NCBI RefSeq assembly: GCF_022808595.1
Contig: NZ_JAKUCN010000005.1
Span: 186,001-250,000, forward strand
DNA length: 64,000 bases
Origin: Microvirga solisilvae
GTDB taxonomy: Bacteria > Pseudomonadota > Alphaproteobacteria > Rhizobiales > Beijerinckiaceae
Reading direction: 5' to 3'
Shown here: one piece after another, positions 42,038 through 52,250 of the stretch
Numbering within the stretch: position 1 is the stretch's first letter
How the letters are laid out: every line of letters starts with the position of its first letter
The notes under the pieces: generated by a model
Seen by the model: only the letters and a program-made list of their open reading frames with translations
What the model was told of the DNA's origin: nothing
Database searches by the model: none
Program-made: the position numbers and the translations under genes

Positions 42038-43315
42038 TCACAGTCCCGTCGGCCGTCCTGCGATGACGGTGAGCATCCGGCCGTCGCCGAAGATGCGCTG
42101 GGCGGCATCGCGGATATCGGCCTGGCTGACGGAAGCCACCAGGGCGTTGCGGCGGGCGATGTAATCGACGCCCAGGCCCTCGAAGGCGATCTGCGCGAGC
42201 GTATGGGCGATCTTGGTCGAGGTGTCGAAGCCGAGCGCATAGGAACCGATCAGGTAATCCTTCGCCTTTTGCAGCTCCTCGTCGGAGGGGCCCTCTTCCT
42301 TGAGGCGCGCCATCTCGCCAGCGATCACGTCGAGGCATTCCACCACGCGCTCGTTCTTGGTCGCCGTGTAGCCCCAAGTCATGGCGGCGGCGCGGTAGCT
42401 CACGAGGGACGTGCCGACGCTATAGGCAAGACCGCGCTTCTCGCGCACTTCCTGGAAGAGACGCGACGTGAAGGAGCCGCCGCCATAGATATGGTTGAGC
42501 ACATAGGCCGGGATGAATCCAGGATCGCGCCAGGCGATGCCGGGCGTGCCGAAACGGATCACCGATTGCGGCACATCGATATCCACCACGATGCGCGAGC
42601 CGATCTTCTGCAGCTCGGCATGGGGAATGATGGGGAGCGGCTTTGTCTCGGGCAGTGCGCCGAACACCTTGTCGAGCAGCACCGACAGATTATCGCCATC
42701 AATGGCGCCGACGACGGCGATCTTCACGCGCCCAAGTGCGATCATGGTGCGATGCATGGCGATAAGATCGTCGCGCGTGATCGCGGCCACGCTCTCCGGC
42801 GTGCCGGAAGTGGGGCGTCCGTAAGCGTGACCTGCAAAACCCTCGTCGAAAAAGCGGCGGGTTGCCATCACGCCCGGATCGTTCTGCTGATAGCGCAGGC
42901 CCGCGATGGTCTGCGCACGCACGCGCTCGATGGCGTCGTTATCGAAGCGCGGCTCGACGAGCGCGAGACGCAGCAATTCGAAAGCTTCGTCCGCATGCTT
43001 GACGAGCGTCTTCAGCGAGCCGCCGATGGCATCGTTGCCGGCGTTGAACGAGAGCTCGATGGCGCGCGCAGCCAAACGCTCCTGGAAGGCGTCTGAATCG
43101 TATTCGCCCGCACCTTCGTCGAGCAAACGCGCCAGCATCTGCGCCACGCCCGGCTTGTCGACAGGATCATGCGCCGATCCGCCGTCAAAGATGAAGGAGA
43201 CCGCAATCAGCGGCACCACATCGGATTCAACATGCCATGCCTCTACGCCGCGCGCGGAGGTCAGAACCTTCACGTTGGTCGGCGACGCGGACAGGGTTTC
43301 GATGGAAGCGGTCAT
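42038..43315 (-). CDS. M16-family peptidase-like protein without zinc motif (partner subunit)
   Basis: Insulinase/processing-protease fold of 425 residues. The first M16 domain lacks the HxxEH zinc motif: the corresponding region reads GVAQMLARLLDEGAG, so it is probably not catalytic alone. The second domain shows GGGSFTSRLFQEVREKRGLAYSVG, the conserved R...Y element that completes the active site of a partner. It lies 26 bp downstream of an HxxEH-containing M16 gene, matching the alpha/beta pairing of mitochondrial processing peptidase and bacterial M16B pairs. The ATG at 43315 has AGAGGTAAAG just upstream; an ATG at 43333 is possible. Confidence 0.88.
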   Translation of the reverse strand: MTASIETLSASPTNVKVLTSARGVEAWHVESDVVPLIAVSFIFDGGSAHDPVDKPGVAQMLARLLDEGAGEYDSDAFQERLAARAIELSFNAGNDAIGGSLKTLVKHADEAFELLRLALVEPRFDNDAIERVRAQTIAGLRYQQNDPGVMATRRFFDEGFAGHAYGRPTSGTPESVAAITRDDLIAMHRTMIALGRVKIAVVGAIDGDNLSVLLDKVFGALPETKPLPIIPHAELQKIGSRIVVDIDVPQSVIRFGTPGIAWRDPGFIPAYVLNHIYGGGSFTSRLFQEVREKRGLAYSVGTSLVSYRAAAMTWGYTATKNERVVECLDVIAGEMARLKEEGPSDEELQKAKDYLIGSYALGFDTSTKIAHTLAQIAFEGLGVDYIARRNALVASVSQADIRDAAQRIFGDGRMLTVIAGRPTGL

Positions 43316-43341
43316 CTTTACCTCTAATCTCAAGCAGGCGG

Positions 43342-44673
43342 TCAGGATGCCGACTTCTGCAGATAGCCCGTCACGGAACGGCGGGCGATGAGATAGCGCT
43401 CGGCGGCGGAGGCAAGATCCTCCTTGAGCACGCTCTCGATTTCGACAGGCCAGCGGTTCACGTCCTCGATCGTCTCGCCGATGGCGAGAGCCGAGCCATA
43501 GATGCGCGCGAGCGACGATTGGCTGTCGGTGGAATAGATCGTCTCGGCCACAAGACGCGTCTTGGCGCGCTCGATGGCATCGGAATCGAGAGCCTCAGCG
43601 GAGACGGTCTTGAGCACCTGATCCACGGCCTCTTCGAGCTGAGAAAGCGAGACGCCTTCAGCCGGCACCGCATAGACGCAGAAGCGCGTGTCCTCCATGG
43701 CGGAAGACATGTACCAAGCGCCGGCATTCACCGCGATGCCACGCTCCATGACGAGCTTGCGGTAGAGATAGGAGGTCGGGCCGCCGCCGATCACTTCCGC
43801 GAGAAGCTCGAGCGAGTAGCAGTCGCGCTGCGAAGCCGTGCGGCAGGACGGGACAAGATAGAGCCGCTGCAGCGTCGGTTGCTCGACCTTGGGATCGGCC
43901 ACCGTGATGTGGCGCGCGGCAACGGGCTCCGGCTCGCGCGGCCGCACGCGAACCGGGCGCTTGCCCTGCGGCGCGATGCGGCCATAGGTGGAATCCGCCA
44001 AGCGACGTACTTCGTCGGCGGTGACATCGCCCGCGACGACGAGAATGCCGTTCTCCGGCGTATAGAAACGCTTGTAGTAATCGAGCGCGTGCTCACGGTT
44101 GAGAGTCTCGATCTCGTGCATCCAGCCGATGATCGGAATGCCGTAAGGGTGATGCACGAAAAGCGAAGCAGCCATGGCCTCAGAGAGCTGAGCGGACGGA
44201 TCGGTCTCCACGCGCATGCGGCGCTCTTCCAGCACCACGTCACGCTCGGGGCCGATCACCGACTCTTCGAGCAGAAGATTGGTCATACGGTCCGACTCGA
44301 ACTCCATCATGACCTTCAGGTTCTCGCGCGCGACGCGCTGGAAATAGGCCGTGTAGTCGAACGACGTGAACGCGTTCTCCTGGCCGCCAAGGCCGGAAAC
44401 GACTTTCGAGAACTCACCGGCGGGATGCTTCTCGGTACCCTTGAACATGAGGTGTTCGAGGAAGTGCGCGATGCCGGACTGGCCGATCGGATCATCCGCC
44501 GAACCATTGCGGTACCACACCATATGCGTGACGACAGGCGCGCGGTGATCCGGGATCACGACGACGTCGAGTCCGTTATCGAGGGTGAACGAAGAGAGGT
44601 TGGGGCCACCGCCTTCCGTGCGCCCGAAGGACGAGGCGTCGACTCTGAGGATGGGCTTGGAGGCAGTCTTCAT
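43342..44673 (-). CDS. M16-family zinc metallopeptidase (catalytic subunit)
   Basis: Predicted zinc protease of 443 residues, possibly periplasmic or cytosolic. The inverted zinc motif is intact: GIAHFLEHLMFKGTEKHPAGEF gives HFLEH near residue 70, with the distal Glu in the ENLKVMMEFESDRMTN region. The second domain has VIGGGPTSYLYRKLVMERGIAV. I see no clear signal peptide at the chosen ATG (MKTASKPILRVDAS). It forms a two-gene operon with the zinc-free homologue downstream; this pair architecture suggests a heterodimer that degrades peptides. The name pqqL/pqqF is not justified from sequence. Confidence 0.9.
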   Translation of the reverse strand: MKTASKPILRVDASSFGRTEGGGPNLSSFTLDNGLDVVVIPDHRAPVVTHMVWYRNGSADDPIGQSGIAHFLEHLMFKGTEKHPAGEFSKVVSGLGGQENAFTSFDYTAYFQRVARENLKVMMEFESDRMTNLLLEESVIGPERDVVLEERRMRVETDPSAQLSEAMAASLFVHHPYGIPIIGWMHEIETLNREHALDYYKRFYTPENGILVVAGDVTADEVRRLADSTYGRIAPQGKRPVRVRPREPEPVAARHITVADPKVEQPTLQRLYLVPSCRTASQRDCYSLELLAEVIGGGPTSYLYRKLVMERGIAVNAGAWYMSSAMEDTRFCVYAVPAEGVSLSQLEEAVDQVLKTVSAEALDSDAIERAKTRLVAETIYSTDSQSSLARIYGSALAIGETIEDVNRWPVEIESVLKEDLASAAERYLIARRSVTGYLQKSAS

Positions 44674-44835
44674 GACGGTTCAACCTTAAAGGCTCAAAAT
44701 CGTTTCGTAGGTTAATCCCTACGGGGATAGTCCAATTGAGAGGGTGCGCAAGCGAGGCAGGATATTTTCACGGTGCGACATGGTCGGCATCGAAAAAGCG
44801 TGATCAGGCTTGGCTTTGCAATACCCCAGAACGTA

Positions 44836-44869
44836 TTCAGGCGAAGCGGGGGTAACCCGTTCGCCTGAA
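44836..44869. terminator. Stem-loop downstream of the DUF3035-like gene
   Basis: Perfect 10-bp stem TTCAGGCGAA (44836-44845) / TTCGCCTGAA (44860-44869) with an inner GGG/CCC, 23 bp past the stop at 44892. No T-run follows on the minus strand, so terminator function is uncertain. The rest of the 44674-44891 gap holds nothing I can support. Confidence 0.5.
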
Positions 44870-44891
44870 GAAGAAGGAAAATGGCAGCAGC

Positions 44892-45527
44892 TTATTGATT
44901 ACGGCGCCGCTGCTGCTCGATGAAGGCCGTCGGGCTATCCGGATCACCCATCGGCTTAGGATCGGCAGAGGCCCTGAGGGGCATGCCACCTGCGGCCTTG
45001 AGAAGGTTCTGCGGAGGATCGCTCAGGTAGCGGCGCTCCAGGCCATCGCCCTGAAGTTCGGCCTTCTTGTCAGTCGCGAAGGAGCGAAGCTCATCCGGCG
45101 TCATGCGGCTGTTCTCGGCCTGACCACCCACCAGACCAGGGGTCCTGACGCGGTTGTTCGGATTACGGCCGGCGCGGATCTCGTCGATGGAGAGCGGCTT
45201 GTCGCTGTTGTGCTTGTAGACCTCGGAGCTCGTATAAGGCGTCTTGGCCTCGATGGCAGCCTTGCGACGGGCGGCCAGATCCGGGTCCTTGGGCCAATTG
45301 GCATTGGCCTCGGCGGCGCCTTGGGGAGCGGGAGCCGGCAGGTCCATCTTCGGCGGCAGCACCAGAGGCGCGCGCTCGTTATAGATGATCGGCTCTTTTT
45401 CCTTGGGGATGATGCCGATGCTGCCCAGCAGGCTCTTAACGGCCTCGCCTTCCTGCGCCGAAGCGGAGGAAGCGGCGAACAGGAGCGCAAGAGCTCCCGC
45501 GCGGCAAAAGACTTTCATTCCCTTCAT
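44892..45527 (-). CDS. Exported DUF3035-like protein
   Basis: Predicted periplasmic protein of 211 residues. The signal peptide is MKGMKVFCRAGALALLFAASSASA with cleavage before QEG. The mature N-terminal region EKEPIIYNERAPLVLPPKMDLPAP resembles the DUF3035 segment, a family encoded beside lspA in alphaproteobacteria in my recollection, usually as a lipoprotein. Here no lipobox is visible: the only early Cys (residue 8) lies in the signal peptide n-region. The rest is P/A/R-rich and probably disordered, with SPTAFIEQQRRRNQ at the end. It is downstream of lspA with a 76-bp gap. Confidence 0.72.
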   Translation of the reverse strand: MKGMKVFCRAGALALLFAASSASAQEGEAVKSLLGSIGIIPKEKEPIIYNERAPLVLPPKMDLPAPAPQGAAEANANWPKDPDLAARRKAAIEAKTPYTSSEVYKHNSDKPLSIDEIRAGRNPNNRVRTPGLVGGQAENSRMTPDELRSFATDKKAELQGDGLERRYLSDPPQNLLKAAGGMPLRASADPKPMGDPDSPTAFIEQQRRRNQ

Positions 45528-45603
45528 GGCACACCCACCATTGTTTCTCTTTATACTGGAACGCCTGATCGCTCTTTGAGGCGAACATAAGGCAGCTTAA
45601 GGG

Positions 45604-46224
45604 TCAGCGCCCCCGCCGCGGCTCCAGGACGAAGGAGTCATAGAGCAATCCGATTACACCCGCAACGATGGCCGCATCAGCCACGTTGAATACGTACCAG
45701 GACCAATCCCCGATATGAAACTGGATGAAATCGAACACCGCCCCGTACCAAAGCCTGTCGATCACGTTCCCAACGGCCCCGCCCACGATGAGCCCCAGGG
45801 AAGCCCCGAGGAGCTTGGCCCTGGTACGGCGGATCCAGACCGACAGGCCGATAGCCGCCAGAATTGACAACACGATGAGGATCCAGCGGCCCAAATCCCC
45901 GTCCTGCTGGAAGAGGCCGTAGGAAATCCCCCGGTTCCACACCACGACGAGTTTGAGGAAAGGCGTCAGGACCAGGGGTTCGTTGATCGGAAGGTCGAGA
46001 ACCCGAAAAGCATAGATCTTCGTGACCTGATCGAGAACCAGGGTGATCACAGCTGCCGCGAAGCCGATGATCGAAGCGGCCGAAAGGCCTGCCTGAGCGG
46101 CGCGGCCCTTGGGCGAACGAGGCTTCGATGCAGGGGTTTTGGCCGCAGCGCGGGGGCGCTGCGGAGCGGCCTCCGGAGCATTCGCCCCGGGAGCCGGCAT
46201 ATCCGGACCGTTACCCTTGCTCAT
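45604..46224 (-). CDS. lspA: Lipoprotein signal peptidase (signal peptidase II)
   Basis: Inner-membrane aspartyl protease that removes signal peptides from diacylglyceryl-modified prolipoproteins. Four TM segments follow a ~50-residue basic, proline/alanine-rich N-terminal extension that is longer than usual. The catalytic aspartates are in [19 protein letters not shown] and [15 protein letters not shown]. The segment [13 protein letters not shown] is the family's N-x-G-x-x-F-like motif. The start at 46224 overlaps the ileS stop (ATGA), giving translational coupling; the ATG at 46251 would lie further inside ileS. Confidence 0.94.
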   Translation of the reverse strand: MSKGNGPDMPAPGANAPEAAPQRPRAAAKTPASKPRSPKGRAAQAGLSAASIIGFAAAVITLVLDQVTKIYAFRVLDLPINEPLVLTPFLKLVVVWNRGISYGLFQQDGDLGRWILIVLSILAAIGLSVWIRRTRAKLLGASLGLIVGGAVGNVIDRLWYGAVFDFIQFHIGDWSWYVFNVADAAIVAGVIGLLYDSFVLEPRRGR

Positions 46225-49169
46225 TCCGCAGCCGCCTTCAGCCGGTCCCATTCACGCAAAGCCGCCGCATCGCGGGGCGTTACGTCCGGGTAATCCGCAT
46301 CGGTGCCGACATCCGGCGTGACCTTCCAGGAACGGGCGCATTTGGTGCCCTTGGCGAGGGCCGGCACCACGGCAACGCCCTTCACATCTTCGAGACGGAA
46401 GGCATCCGAAGGGCCTTCGCCCTGCACCACCTGGATCGCGGAGGTGATGCTGATCTCGGCCATGTCGAGGCCCTGAACGGCCTTGAACAGATCCTCGTCC
46501 GCAATATGCACGACGGGCGCCGCCTCGAGGCTCGCGCCGATGCGCTTTTGCGCACGCTCGATCTCCAGCGCGCCGGTGACGACGCGGCGCACGCGGCGCA
46601 CCTTGGCCCAGCGCTCGGCCAGCGCCTCGTTGCGCCACTCGCCCGACACTTCCGGGAAAGTTTCGAGATGCACCGATTCCGCATTCGGATAGCGCTCAAG
46701 CCACGCCTCCTCCGCCGTGAAGGCGAGGATCGGCGCGATCCAGGCCACCACGCAGCGGAAGGTCTGATCGATCACCGTGAGCGCGCTCTTGCGCGCAATG
46801 CTGGAGATCGGATCGCAGTAGAGCGTGTCCTTGCGGATGTCGAAATAGAATGCCGACAGATCCGTTGTCATGAACGAGTTCAGCAACGCCACGACACGCT
46901 TGAAGTCGTAAGTGGAATAAGCCTCGCGCATCTCGCCATCGAGTTCGACGAGGCGATGCAGCACGAAACGCTCCAGCTCCGGCATGTCCTTGTAGGCGAC
47001 CTTATCCGCCTCGCGGAAATGAGCGAGCGAGCCCAGCATCCAGCGGATCGTGTTGCGCAGCTTGCGATAGGTTTCCGCCGTCGTCTTGATGATCTCGGGA
47101 CCGATGCGCTGATCGTCCCAGTAATCGACGGCAGCCGTCCACAAGCGCAGGATGTCCGCGCCGTATTCCTTGATGACGGTTTGCGGCGCGACCGTGTTGC
47201 CGAGGGACTTCGACATCTTGCGGCCCTGCTCGTCCAGCGTGAAGCCGTGGGTCACGACGATGTCGTAGGGCGCGCGACCGCGCGTGCCGCAGCTCTCGAG
47301 CAGCGACGAGTGGAACCAGCCGCGATGCTGGTCCGAACCTTCGAGATACATGACCTGATCGGGGCCGCCATCGACCTTGCGGCGCACATGCAGATCGGGA
47401 CGCCTTTCGAGCGCGAAGGCATGCGTGCAGCCGGAATCGAACCACACGTCGAGAATGTCGTTCACCTTCTCGAAATCGTTGAGGTCGTAGCCGCCGGCCT
47501 TCAGGAAGCGCGAGCCGTCATCCGCATACCACGCATCCGCGCCTTCCTTCTCGAAAGCGTCAGCAATGGCTTCGTTGACGCTGTCGTCCTTCAGGATCTC
47601 GTTGGTGCCCTTCTTCACGAAGACGGCAATCGGTACACCCCAGGCGCGCTGGCGCGACACCACCCAATCGGGGCGGTTGGCGATCATGCCATTGATGCGG
47701 TTCTCACCGGATTCCGGCACCCACTGGGTTTTCTCGATAGCGCCGAGAGCACGCTGACGGAGCGTGTCGCCCTTGCCATCGAGCGGCTTGTCCATCGCAA
47801 TGAACCATTGCGGCGTATTGCGGAAGATGAGCGGGCCCTTCGAGCGCCAGGAATGTGGATATTGGTGCTTCAGGCGACCGCGCGCGATCAAAGCGCCCGT
47901 TTCCACGAGCTTCTTGATCACGGCTTCATTGGCGCCCGCATCCTTGCCCTTGTCGTCATAGATGCGCTCGCCCGCAAAGAGCGGGATGTTCGGGAAGTAG
48001 GATGAATCCGGCGACACCGTATGCGGCACTTCCGTCGTGCCGCAGGCGGCGAACACATCGCGATGCTTCACATACGTATTATAGTCGTCCGCGCCATGGC
48101 CGGGCGCGGTGTGCACGAAGCCCGTGCCCGCATCGTCGGTGACGTAATCGGCGACCAGCATCGGCACTGGATAATCCCAATAGCCGTTGCCGCCCTCGAT
48201 GCCGCGGAACGGATGCGCGCAGCGCTCGATCATCACCGGCAGCACATCCTTCACGCGCTCGTAACCGGCAACGCGGGCTGCCGCGAACACATCGGCGGCG
48301 AGCTTGTCGGCGAGCACGAGGCGGTCGCCCACCTTCGCCCAATTGTCGTCAGCTGCTTCCGTGACCTTGTAGAGACCGTAGGCGATGCCCTCGCCATAAG
48401 CGATGGCGCGGTTCGCCGGGATCGTCCAGGGAGTCGTCGTCCAGATCACCACTGATGCATTGTCGAGATCGCCATCGAGCGTGTTGGTGATTTTGAATTT
48501 CACCCAGATCGTGGTGGAGGTCTTCTCCTGATACTCCACTTCCGCTTCAGCAAGCGCGGTCTTTTCGACCGACGACCACATCACCGGCTTCGAGCCGCGA
48601 TAGAGCTGGTCGCTTACTGCGAACTTGATGATCTCACGAGCGATCTGCGCTTCCGCGTCGTAGCTCATGGTCAGATACGGGTTCGACCAATCGCCACCGA
48701 CACCGAGGCGTTTGAACTCCTCGCGCTGCACGTCGATCCACTTCTCGGCGAAAGCGCGGCATTCGCGGCGGAACTCGACGATCGGAACCTCGTCCTTGTT
48801 CTTGCCCTTGGCGCGATACTCCTCCTCGATCTTCCACTCAATGGGAAGGCCGTGGCAGTCCCAGCCCGGCACGTAGTTGGAATCGAAGCCGAGCATGCCC
48901 TGGGAGCGGACGATCAGGTCCTTCAGGATCTTGTTGAGGGCGTGACCGATATGGATGTTGCCGTTGGCATAGGGAGGGCCGTCGTGCAGCACGAAGCGGC
49001 TGCGGCCCTTCTGGGTCTCGCGCAGGCGCTCGTAGAGCTTCATCTCGTTCCAGCGCTCCAGGAACTGGGGCTCGCGCTGGGGCAGGCCCGCGCGCATGGG
49101 GAACTCGGTCTGCGGCAGGAACAGGGTTTCGGAATAGTCGCGAGCGGCGCTCTCGGGCTTATCGGTCAT
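46221..49169 (-). CDS. ileS: Isoleucyl-tRNA synthetase
   Basis: Class I aminoacyl-tRNA synthetase charging tRNA-Ile. The HIGH motif appears as [11 protein letters not shown] (near residue 70) and KMSKS as [10 protein letters not shown] (near 650). The editing domain (CP1) includes [17 protein letters not shown] and [12 protein letters not shown]. Residue count from the chosen ATG at 49169 ([16 protein letters not shown]) is 982; the ATG at 49187 would add six residues. The C-terminal zinc finger of E. coli-type enzymes is not apparent: the end has only one Cys (KCARSW). It is the first gene of an ileS-lspA-DUF3035 run, a common alphaproteobacterial arrangement. Confidence 0.96.
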   Translation of the reverse strand: MTDKPESAARDYSETLFLPQTEFPMRAGLPQREPQFLERWNEMKLYERLRETQKGRSRFVLHDGPPYANGNIHIGHALNKILKDLIVRSQGMLGFDSNYVPGWDCHGLPIEWKIEEEYRAKGKNKDEVPIVEFRRECRAFAEKWIDVQREEFKRLGVGGDWSNPYLTMSYDAEAQIAREIIKFAVSDQLYRGSKPVMWSSVEKTALAEAEVEYQEKTSTTIWVKFKITNTLDGDLDNASVVIWTTTPWTIPANRAIAYGEGIAYGLYKVTEAADDNWAKVGDRLVLADKLAADVFAAARVAGYERVKDVLPVMIERCAHPFRGIEGGNGYWDYPVPMLVADYVTDDAGTGFVHTAPGHGADDYNTYVKHRDVFAACGTTEVPHTVSPDSSYFPNIPLFAGERIYDDKGKDAGANEAVIKKLVETGALIARGRLKHQYPHSWRSKGPLIFRNTPQWFIAMDKPLDGKGDTLRQRALGAIEKTQWVPESGENRINGMIANRPDWVVSRQRAWGVPIAVFVKKGTNEILKDDSVNEAIADAFEKEGADAWYADDGSRFLKAGGYDLNDFEKVNDILDVWFDSGCTHAFALERRPDLHVRRKVDGGPDQVMYLEGSDQHRGWFHSSLLESCGTRGRAPYDIVVTHGFTLDEQGRKMSKSLGNTVAPQTVIKEYGADILRLWTAAVDYWDDQRIGPEIIKTTAETYRKLRNTIRWMLGSLAHFREADKVAYKDMPELERFVLHRLVELDGEMREAYSTYDFKRVVALLNSFMTTDLSAFYFDIRKDTLYCDPISSIARKSALTVIDQTFRCVVAWIAPILAFTAEEAWLERYPNAESVHLETFPEVSGEWRNEALAERWAKVRRVRRVVTGALEIERAQKRIGASLEAAPVVHIADEDLFKAVQGLDMAEISITSAIQVVQGEGPSDAFRLEDVKGVAVVPALAKGTKCARSWKVTPDVGTDADYPDVTPRDAAALREWDRLKAAAE

Positions 49170-49436
49170 AGCGGTCAATCGATCCAAGCGGCCCCTGGTC
49201 CTGGGGCTCTATTCAGGCTTTCAGTTGAGGCGAACGGTAGCAATCCCGGACCTTCGCGGGTTACGCGAGGGCCGGGCCGATAATTCGCGCGGGCCGGATG
49301 CCGGCCGTGGGTCGAGCCTGAAAAACCATGGGCATGGGAGCCTTTTAGCAGCGCCGGGGCGGATAATAAAGCGTGGTGATTTGGGCTCAACGTCCCTATC
49401 TATGAGCCGGAAACCCTGACAGGCAGGACTGACCCC

Positions 49437-49940
49437 ATGGCAGACACGACCACCCCGACGGCCAAGCGCTCCCGCGCCGGCTTCGACCTGACGCCCCCCT
49501 CTCCCGAACTGTTCCGCGCCCTCGTGGACAACCTCGACGAGGAGGAGCGCCGCGTCATTCTGGACCACGGCACCGAGCGGCCCTTCTGCGGCATTTTCAA
49601 CGAGGCCAAGGAAAAGGGCACCTATTGCTGCCGCCTCTGTGGCCTGCCCCTGTTCAATGCAGGCACCAAGTTCGAGTCCGGCACCGGCTGGCCGAGCTTC
49701 TTCGACCCCATCGACCGCGATCACATCGCCTTCGTGCGGGACACGAGCTACGGCATGGTCCGCACCGAGATCCGCTGCGCCCGTTGCGAGGGCCATCTCG
49801 GCCACGTCTTCCCCGACGGCCCTCCCCCCACCGGCGAGCGCTATTGCATGAACTCTGTCTCCATGCGCTTCGTGGCCGAAGGCGATCCCCTTCCGGATGA
49901 CCTGGGCCGGGGCGCCCCCGAGGGCGAAGTACAGGGCTAG
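49437..49940 (+). CDS. msrB: Peptide-methionine (R)-S-oxide reductase
   Basis: Repairs methionine-R-sulfoxide in proteins. Two zinc-binding CxxC motifs are visible (CRLC near 65 and CARC near 113), with [11 protein letters not shown] (about 81-91), [19 protein letters not shown] and the catalytic selenocysteine-equivalent Cys in [11 protein letters not shown] (near 138). The protein has 167 residues, about 20-30 more than the core domain, due to an N-terminal extension without a signal peptide ([15 protein letters not shown]). It is 5 bp upstream of the DUF3095 gene on the same strand. Confidence 0.95.
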   Translation: MADTTTPTAKRSRAGFDLTPPSPELFRALVDNLDEEERRVILDHGTERPFCGIFNEAKEKGTYCCRLCGLPLFNAGTKFESGTGWPSFFDPIDRDHIAFVRDTSYGMVRTEIRCARCEGHLGHVFPDGPPPTGERYCMNSVSMRFVAEGDPLPDDLGRGAPEGEVQG

Positions 49941-49945
49941 GGGCC

Positions 49946-51112
49946 ATGGACACGGGCGGACAGGAAGCCGACACGCAGAACGATGCGGGCTTCTATGCCC
50001 GCCTGCCCGTCGTCGCCCCCTTTTCCAGGCTCACCGATCCCGATGTCTATACGCCTCTGCCAGAGGGCTGGGTTCTCGGCCTCAGCGACATCGTGAACTC
50101 CACCGCCGCCATCGCGGCGGGTCGCTACAAGGAGGTCAACACGGCGGCGGCCTCCCTGATCGCTGCCTTGTCGAACCGGCTGGGCGACCAGGATTTTCCT
50201 TTCGTGTTCGGCGGCGATGGCGCGAGCTTCGCCGTGCCGCCGGAGCAATCCGATCTCGCGCGCGATGTGCTGGCGGCTGTTGCGGCCTGGGCCGGGGATT
50301 CTTTCGGCTTCACCCTACGCGTGGCCATGGTGCCTGTCTCCGAAATCAGGGCAGCAGGTTATGACGTGCGCATCGCGCGCTTCGCCGCCTCGCATGACGT
50401 GACCTACGCCATGTTCTCCGGTGGAGGTTTGAGTTTTGCCGAGCGGCGCATGAAGGAAGGCGCCTTCGCGGTGCAGCCTGCGCCGCCCGGTACCCTGCCC
50501 GACCTGACGGGCCTGTCCTGCGGGTTCGACGAGCTGCGCTCGGAAAAAGGCATCATTCTCTCGCTGATCGTCATCCCTGTTCCCAACGGCGACCAGACCG
50601 CTTTCATCCGGCTCATCGCCGATGTTCTTTCTCTCGCCGACAATCCGAAGGAGGCTCGCCGCCCCCTTCCGGAAGGCGGCCTGCCTCTTGCCAATCCATT
50701 CCAGGGATTTTCCATCGAGTCCAAAATCCTGAAGCGCGGGAATCTTGCCGCGAAGGCGAAACTCGCGGCGTATCGTCTCCTCGCTTTCATAATCTTCAAA
50801 CTCGGACGGCGCATCGGCCGCTTCGACCCCGTGCGCTATCAGGATCAGCTTGTCGAGAATACGGATTTCCGCAAATTCGACGATGGCCTGCGCATGACGC
50901 TGGATTGCACACCGAACCTTGCCGACCGTTTGGAAGGCCTGCTGTCGCAAGCGCGGCTACAGGGCATCGCCCGCTTTGGCCTGCACCGGCAACAATCGGC
51001 TCTCATGACGTGCTTCGTGCCCTCGCCCACACGTAGCGATCACGTGCATTTCGTCGATGGCGCGATGGGAGGATATGCGATGGCCGCTCAGGCGCTGAAA
51101 GCTGCGGTGTGA
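49946..51112 (+). CDS. DUF3095 protein with class III cyclase-like features
   Basis: Soluble protein of 388 residues recognisable as DUF3095. The N-terminal half resembles class III nucleotidyl cyclases: LGLSDIVNSTAAIAAGRYKEVN (about 45-66) corresponds to the metal-binding FADIVGFT segment, and FVFGGDGASFAV (about 90-101) to the hairpin with the second metal Asp. Downstream segments AMFSGGGLSFAERRMKEGAFAV and LSCGFDELRSEKG are family-specific. It follows msrB by 5 bp, so the two are cotranscribed. No enzymatic activity is established to my knowledge; nucleotide cyclase or nucleotide sensing is inference. Confidence 0.85.
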   Translation: MDTGGQEADTQNDAGFYARLPVVAPFSRLTDPDVYTPLPEGWVLGLSDIVNSTAAIAAGRYKEVNTAAASLIAALSNRLGDQDFPFVFGGDGASFAVPPEQSDLARDVLAAVAAWAGDSFGFTLRVAMVPVSEIRAAGYDVRIARFAASHDVTYAMFSGGGLSFAERRMKEGAFAVQPAPPGTLPDLTGLSCGFDELRSEKGIILSLIVIPVPNGDQTAFIRLIADVLSLADNPKEARRPLPEGGLPLANPFQGFSIESKILKRGNLAAKAKLAAYRLLAFIIFKLGRRIGRFDPVRYQDQLVENTDFRKFDDGLRMTLDCTPNLADRLEGLLSQARLQGIARFGLHRQQSALMTCFVPSPTRSDHVHFVDGAMGGYAMAAQALKAAV

Positions 51113-51123
51113 GCCTGCTTGCA

Positions 51124-51224
51124 GTCATTCCGGGGCTGCGCAGCAGAACCCGGAATCGTTGGACGAGATGGTGCCTTATTCTGCCGACGATCCCGGATCT
51201 CCGCTACGCTCCGTCCGGGATGAC
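51124..51224. repeat. REP-like element, family R1, copy C
   Basis: 101-bp copy: GTCATTCCGGGG...CCCGGAATCGT (51124-51159), then the linker TTGGACGAGATGGTGCC and the second arm GATCCCGGATC...CCGTCCGGGATGAC (to 51224). The first arm has matched C-to-T and G-to-A changes (CATTCC/GGAATCG) that preserve pairing. It fills the gap between convergent stops at 51112 and 51230. Confidence 0.88.
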
Positions 51225-51229
51225 GCACA

Positions 51230-52201
51230 TCAAGCGATCATCGACGGCGTTCGATCTTCGACGAGCATGCGTTTCGCTTGCGCCGAATCCCGATCCATCT
51301 GCGCGATCAGCGCATCGATGCTGTCGAAGCGCTCCTCACCGCGGATCCAGCCGATGAATTCGATATCGAGCGTCTTCCCGTAGAGATCGCCCTTGAAACC
51401 GAAGAGATGTGTTTCGAGAAGCGGAGCGCCATTATCGAAGGTCGGACGGCGGCCGAAGCTTGCGACACCATCGACGGATTTGCCATCAACGGATGCCCGC
51501 ACCGCGTAGATGCCGTGATGCAGACGGCAATCGTCGGGCAGGCGCATGTTGGCGGTCGGATAGCCGAGATCGCGTCCGCGCTTGTCGCCGTGGCGCACCT
51601 CGGCGCGCACGAACCAGCGATAACCCAGAAGCTTGTTGGCCGTGGCGATGTCGCCCGTTTCAAGGGCCGCGCGAATGGCGCTGGAGGAAACGGGTTCGGA
51701 GCCTTCCACGATGGCCGGAGCGATGAAGCATTTAAGCCCGAGCTTGTCGCACAATTCTTTCATGCGTGCGGGATTGCCTTCACGCCCGCGTCCGAAATGG
51801 AAATCGTGACCGATGACGACGCCGGATAATTGGAGTTCGTGTGCGAGAAGGTGCACGAACTCTTCCGCGTTGAGCGCGGCGAGCGCATGATCGAAACGAC
51901 GTACGAATGCACCTGCGAGACCGAGGCGCGCGAAGATCGCGAGCTTCACTACCTCTGGCGTGAGGCGAAACAGCGGCTTGTCAGGCTGGAAGAAGCTGCG
52001 CGGATGCGGCTCGAAGGTGAGCACGGCGGCGGGCTTGCCGGACGTCAAGGCCATGTCGATGAGATGGCGATGCCCGCGATGCACGCCGTCGAAATTGCCG
52101 ATGGCGGCAACCGCCCCTTTCAGCGTCCCAGGCACGGCCTCTCCATCGCGGCAAACCGCGAAGGATGATGCAACCGGGGAAGGAGTCGTGTCGGAGGGCA
52201 T
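51230..52201 (-). CDS. ribF: Bifunctional riboflavin kinase / FAD synthetase
   Basis: Makes FMN from riboflavin and ATP, then FAD. The N-terminal adenylyltransferase domain has AAIGNFDGVHRGHRHLIDMA (about 30-49, HxGH-like), TFEPHPRSFF and VIGHDFHFGRGREGN (about 133-147). The ISSTxIR-equivalent is SSSAIRAALETGD. The C-terminal kinase domain shows GRDLGYPTANMRLP (about 224-237), GIYAVRA and the metal/ATP-binding LETHLFGFKGDLYGKTLDIEF. Length 323 is typical. The gene is 49 bp downstream of the HAD hydrolase gene on the same strand. Confidence 0.96.
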   Translation of the reverse strand: MPSDTTPSPVASSFAVCRDGEAVPGTLKGAVAAIGNFDGVHRGHRHLIDMALTSGKPAAVLTFEPHPRSFFQPDKPLFRLTPEVVKLAIFARLGLAGAFVRRFDHALAALNAEEFVHLLAHELQLSGVVIGHDFHFGRGREGNPARMKELCDKLGLKCFIAPAIVEGSEPVSSSAIRAALETGDIATANKLLGYRWFVRAEVRHGDKRGRDLGYPTANMRLPDDCRLHHGIYAVRASVDGKSVDGVASFGRRPTFDNGAPLLETHLFGFKGDLYGKTLDIEFIGWIRGEERFDSIDALIAQMDRDSAQAKRMLVEDRTPSMIA

Positions 52202-52250
52202 GACGGGTCTCTACCTCAACCGGCAGCGGGGTCAAGGAGGAGCGACACGC

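Noticed and set aside
46128..48005. 625-codon + strand frame opposite ileS
   Set aside because: Rich in H/R/D and matches no family; ileS on the other strand is certain.
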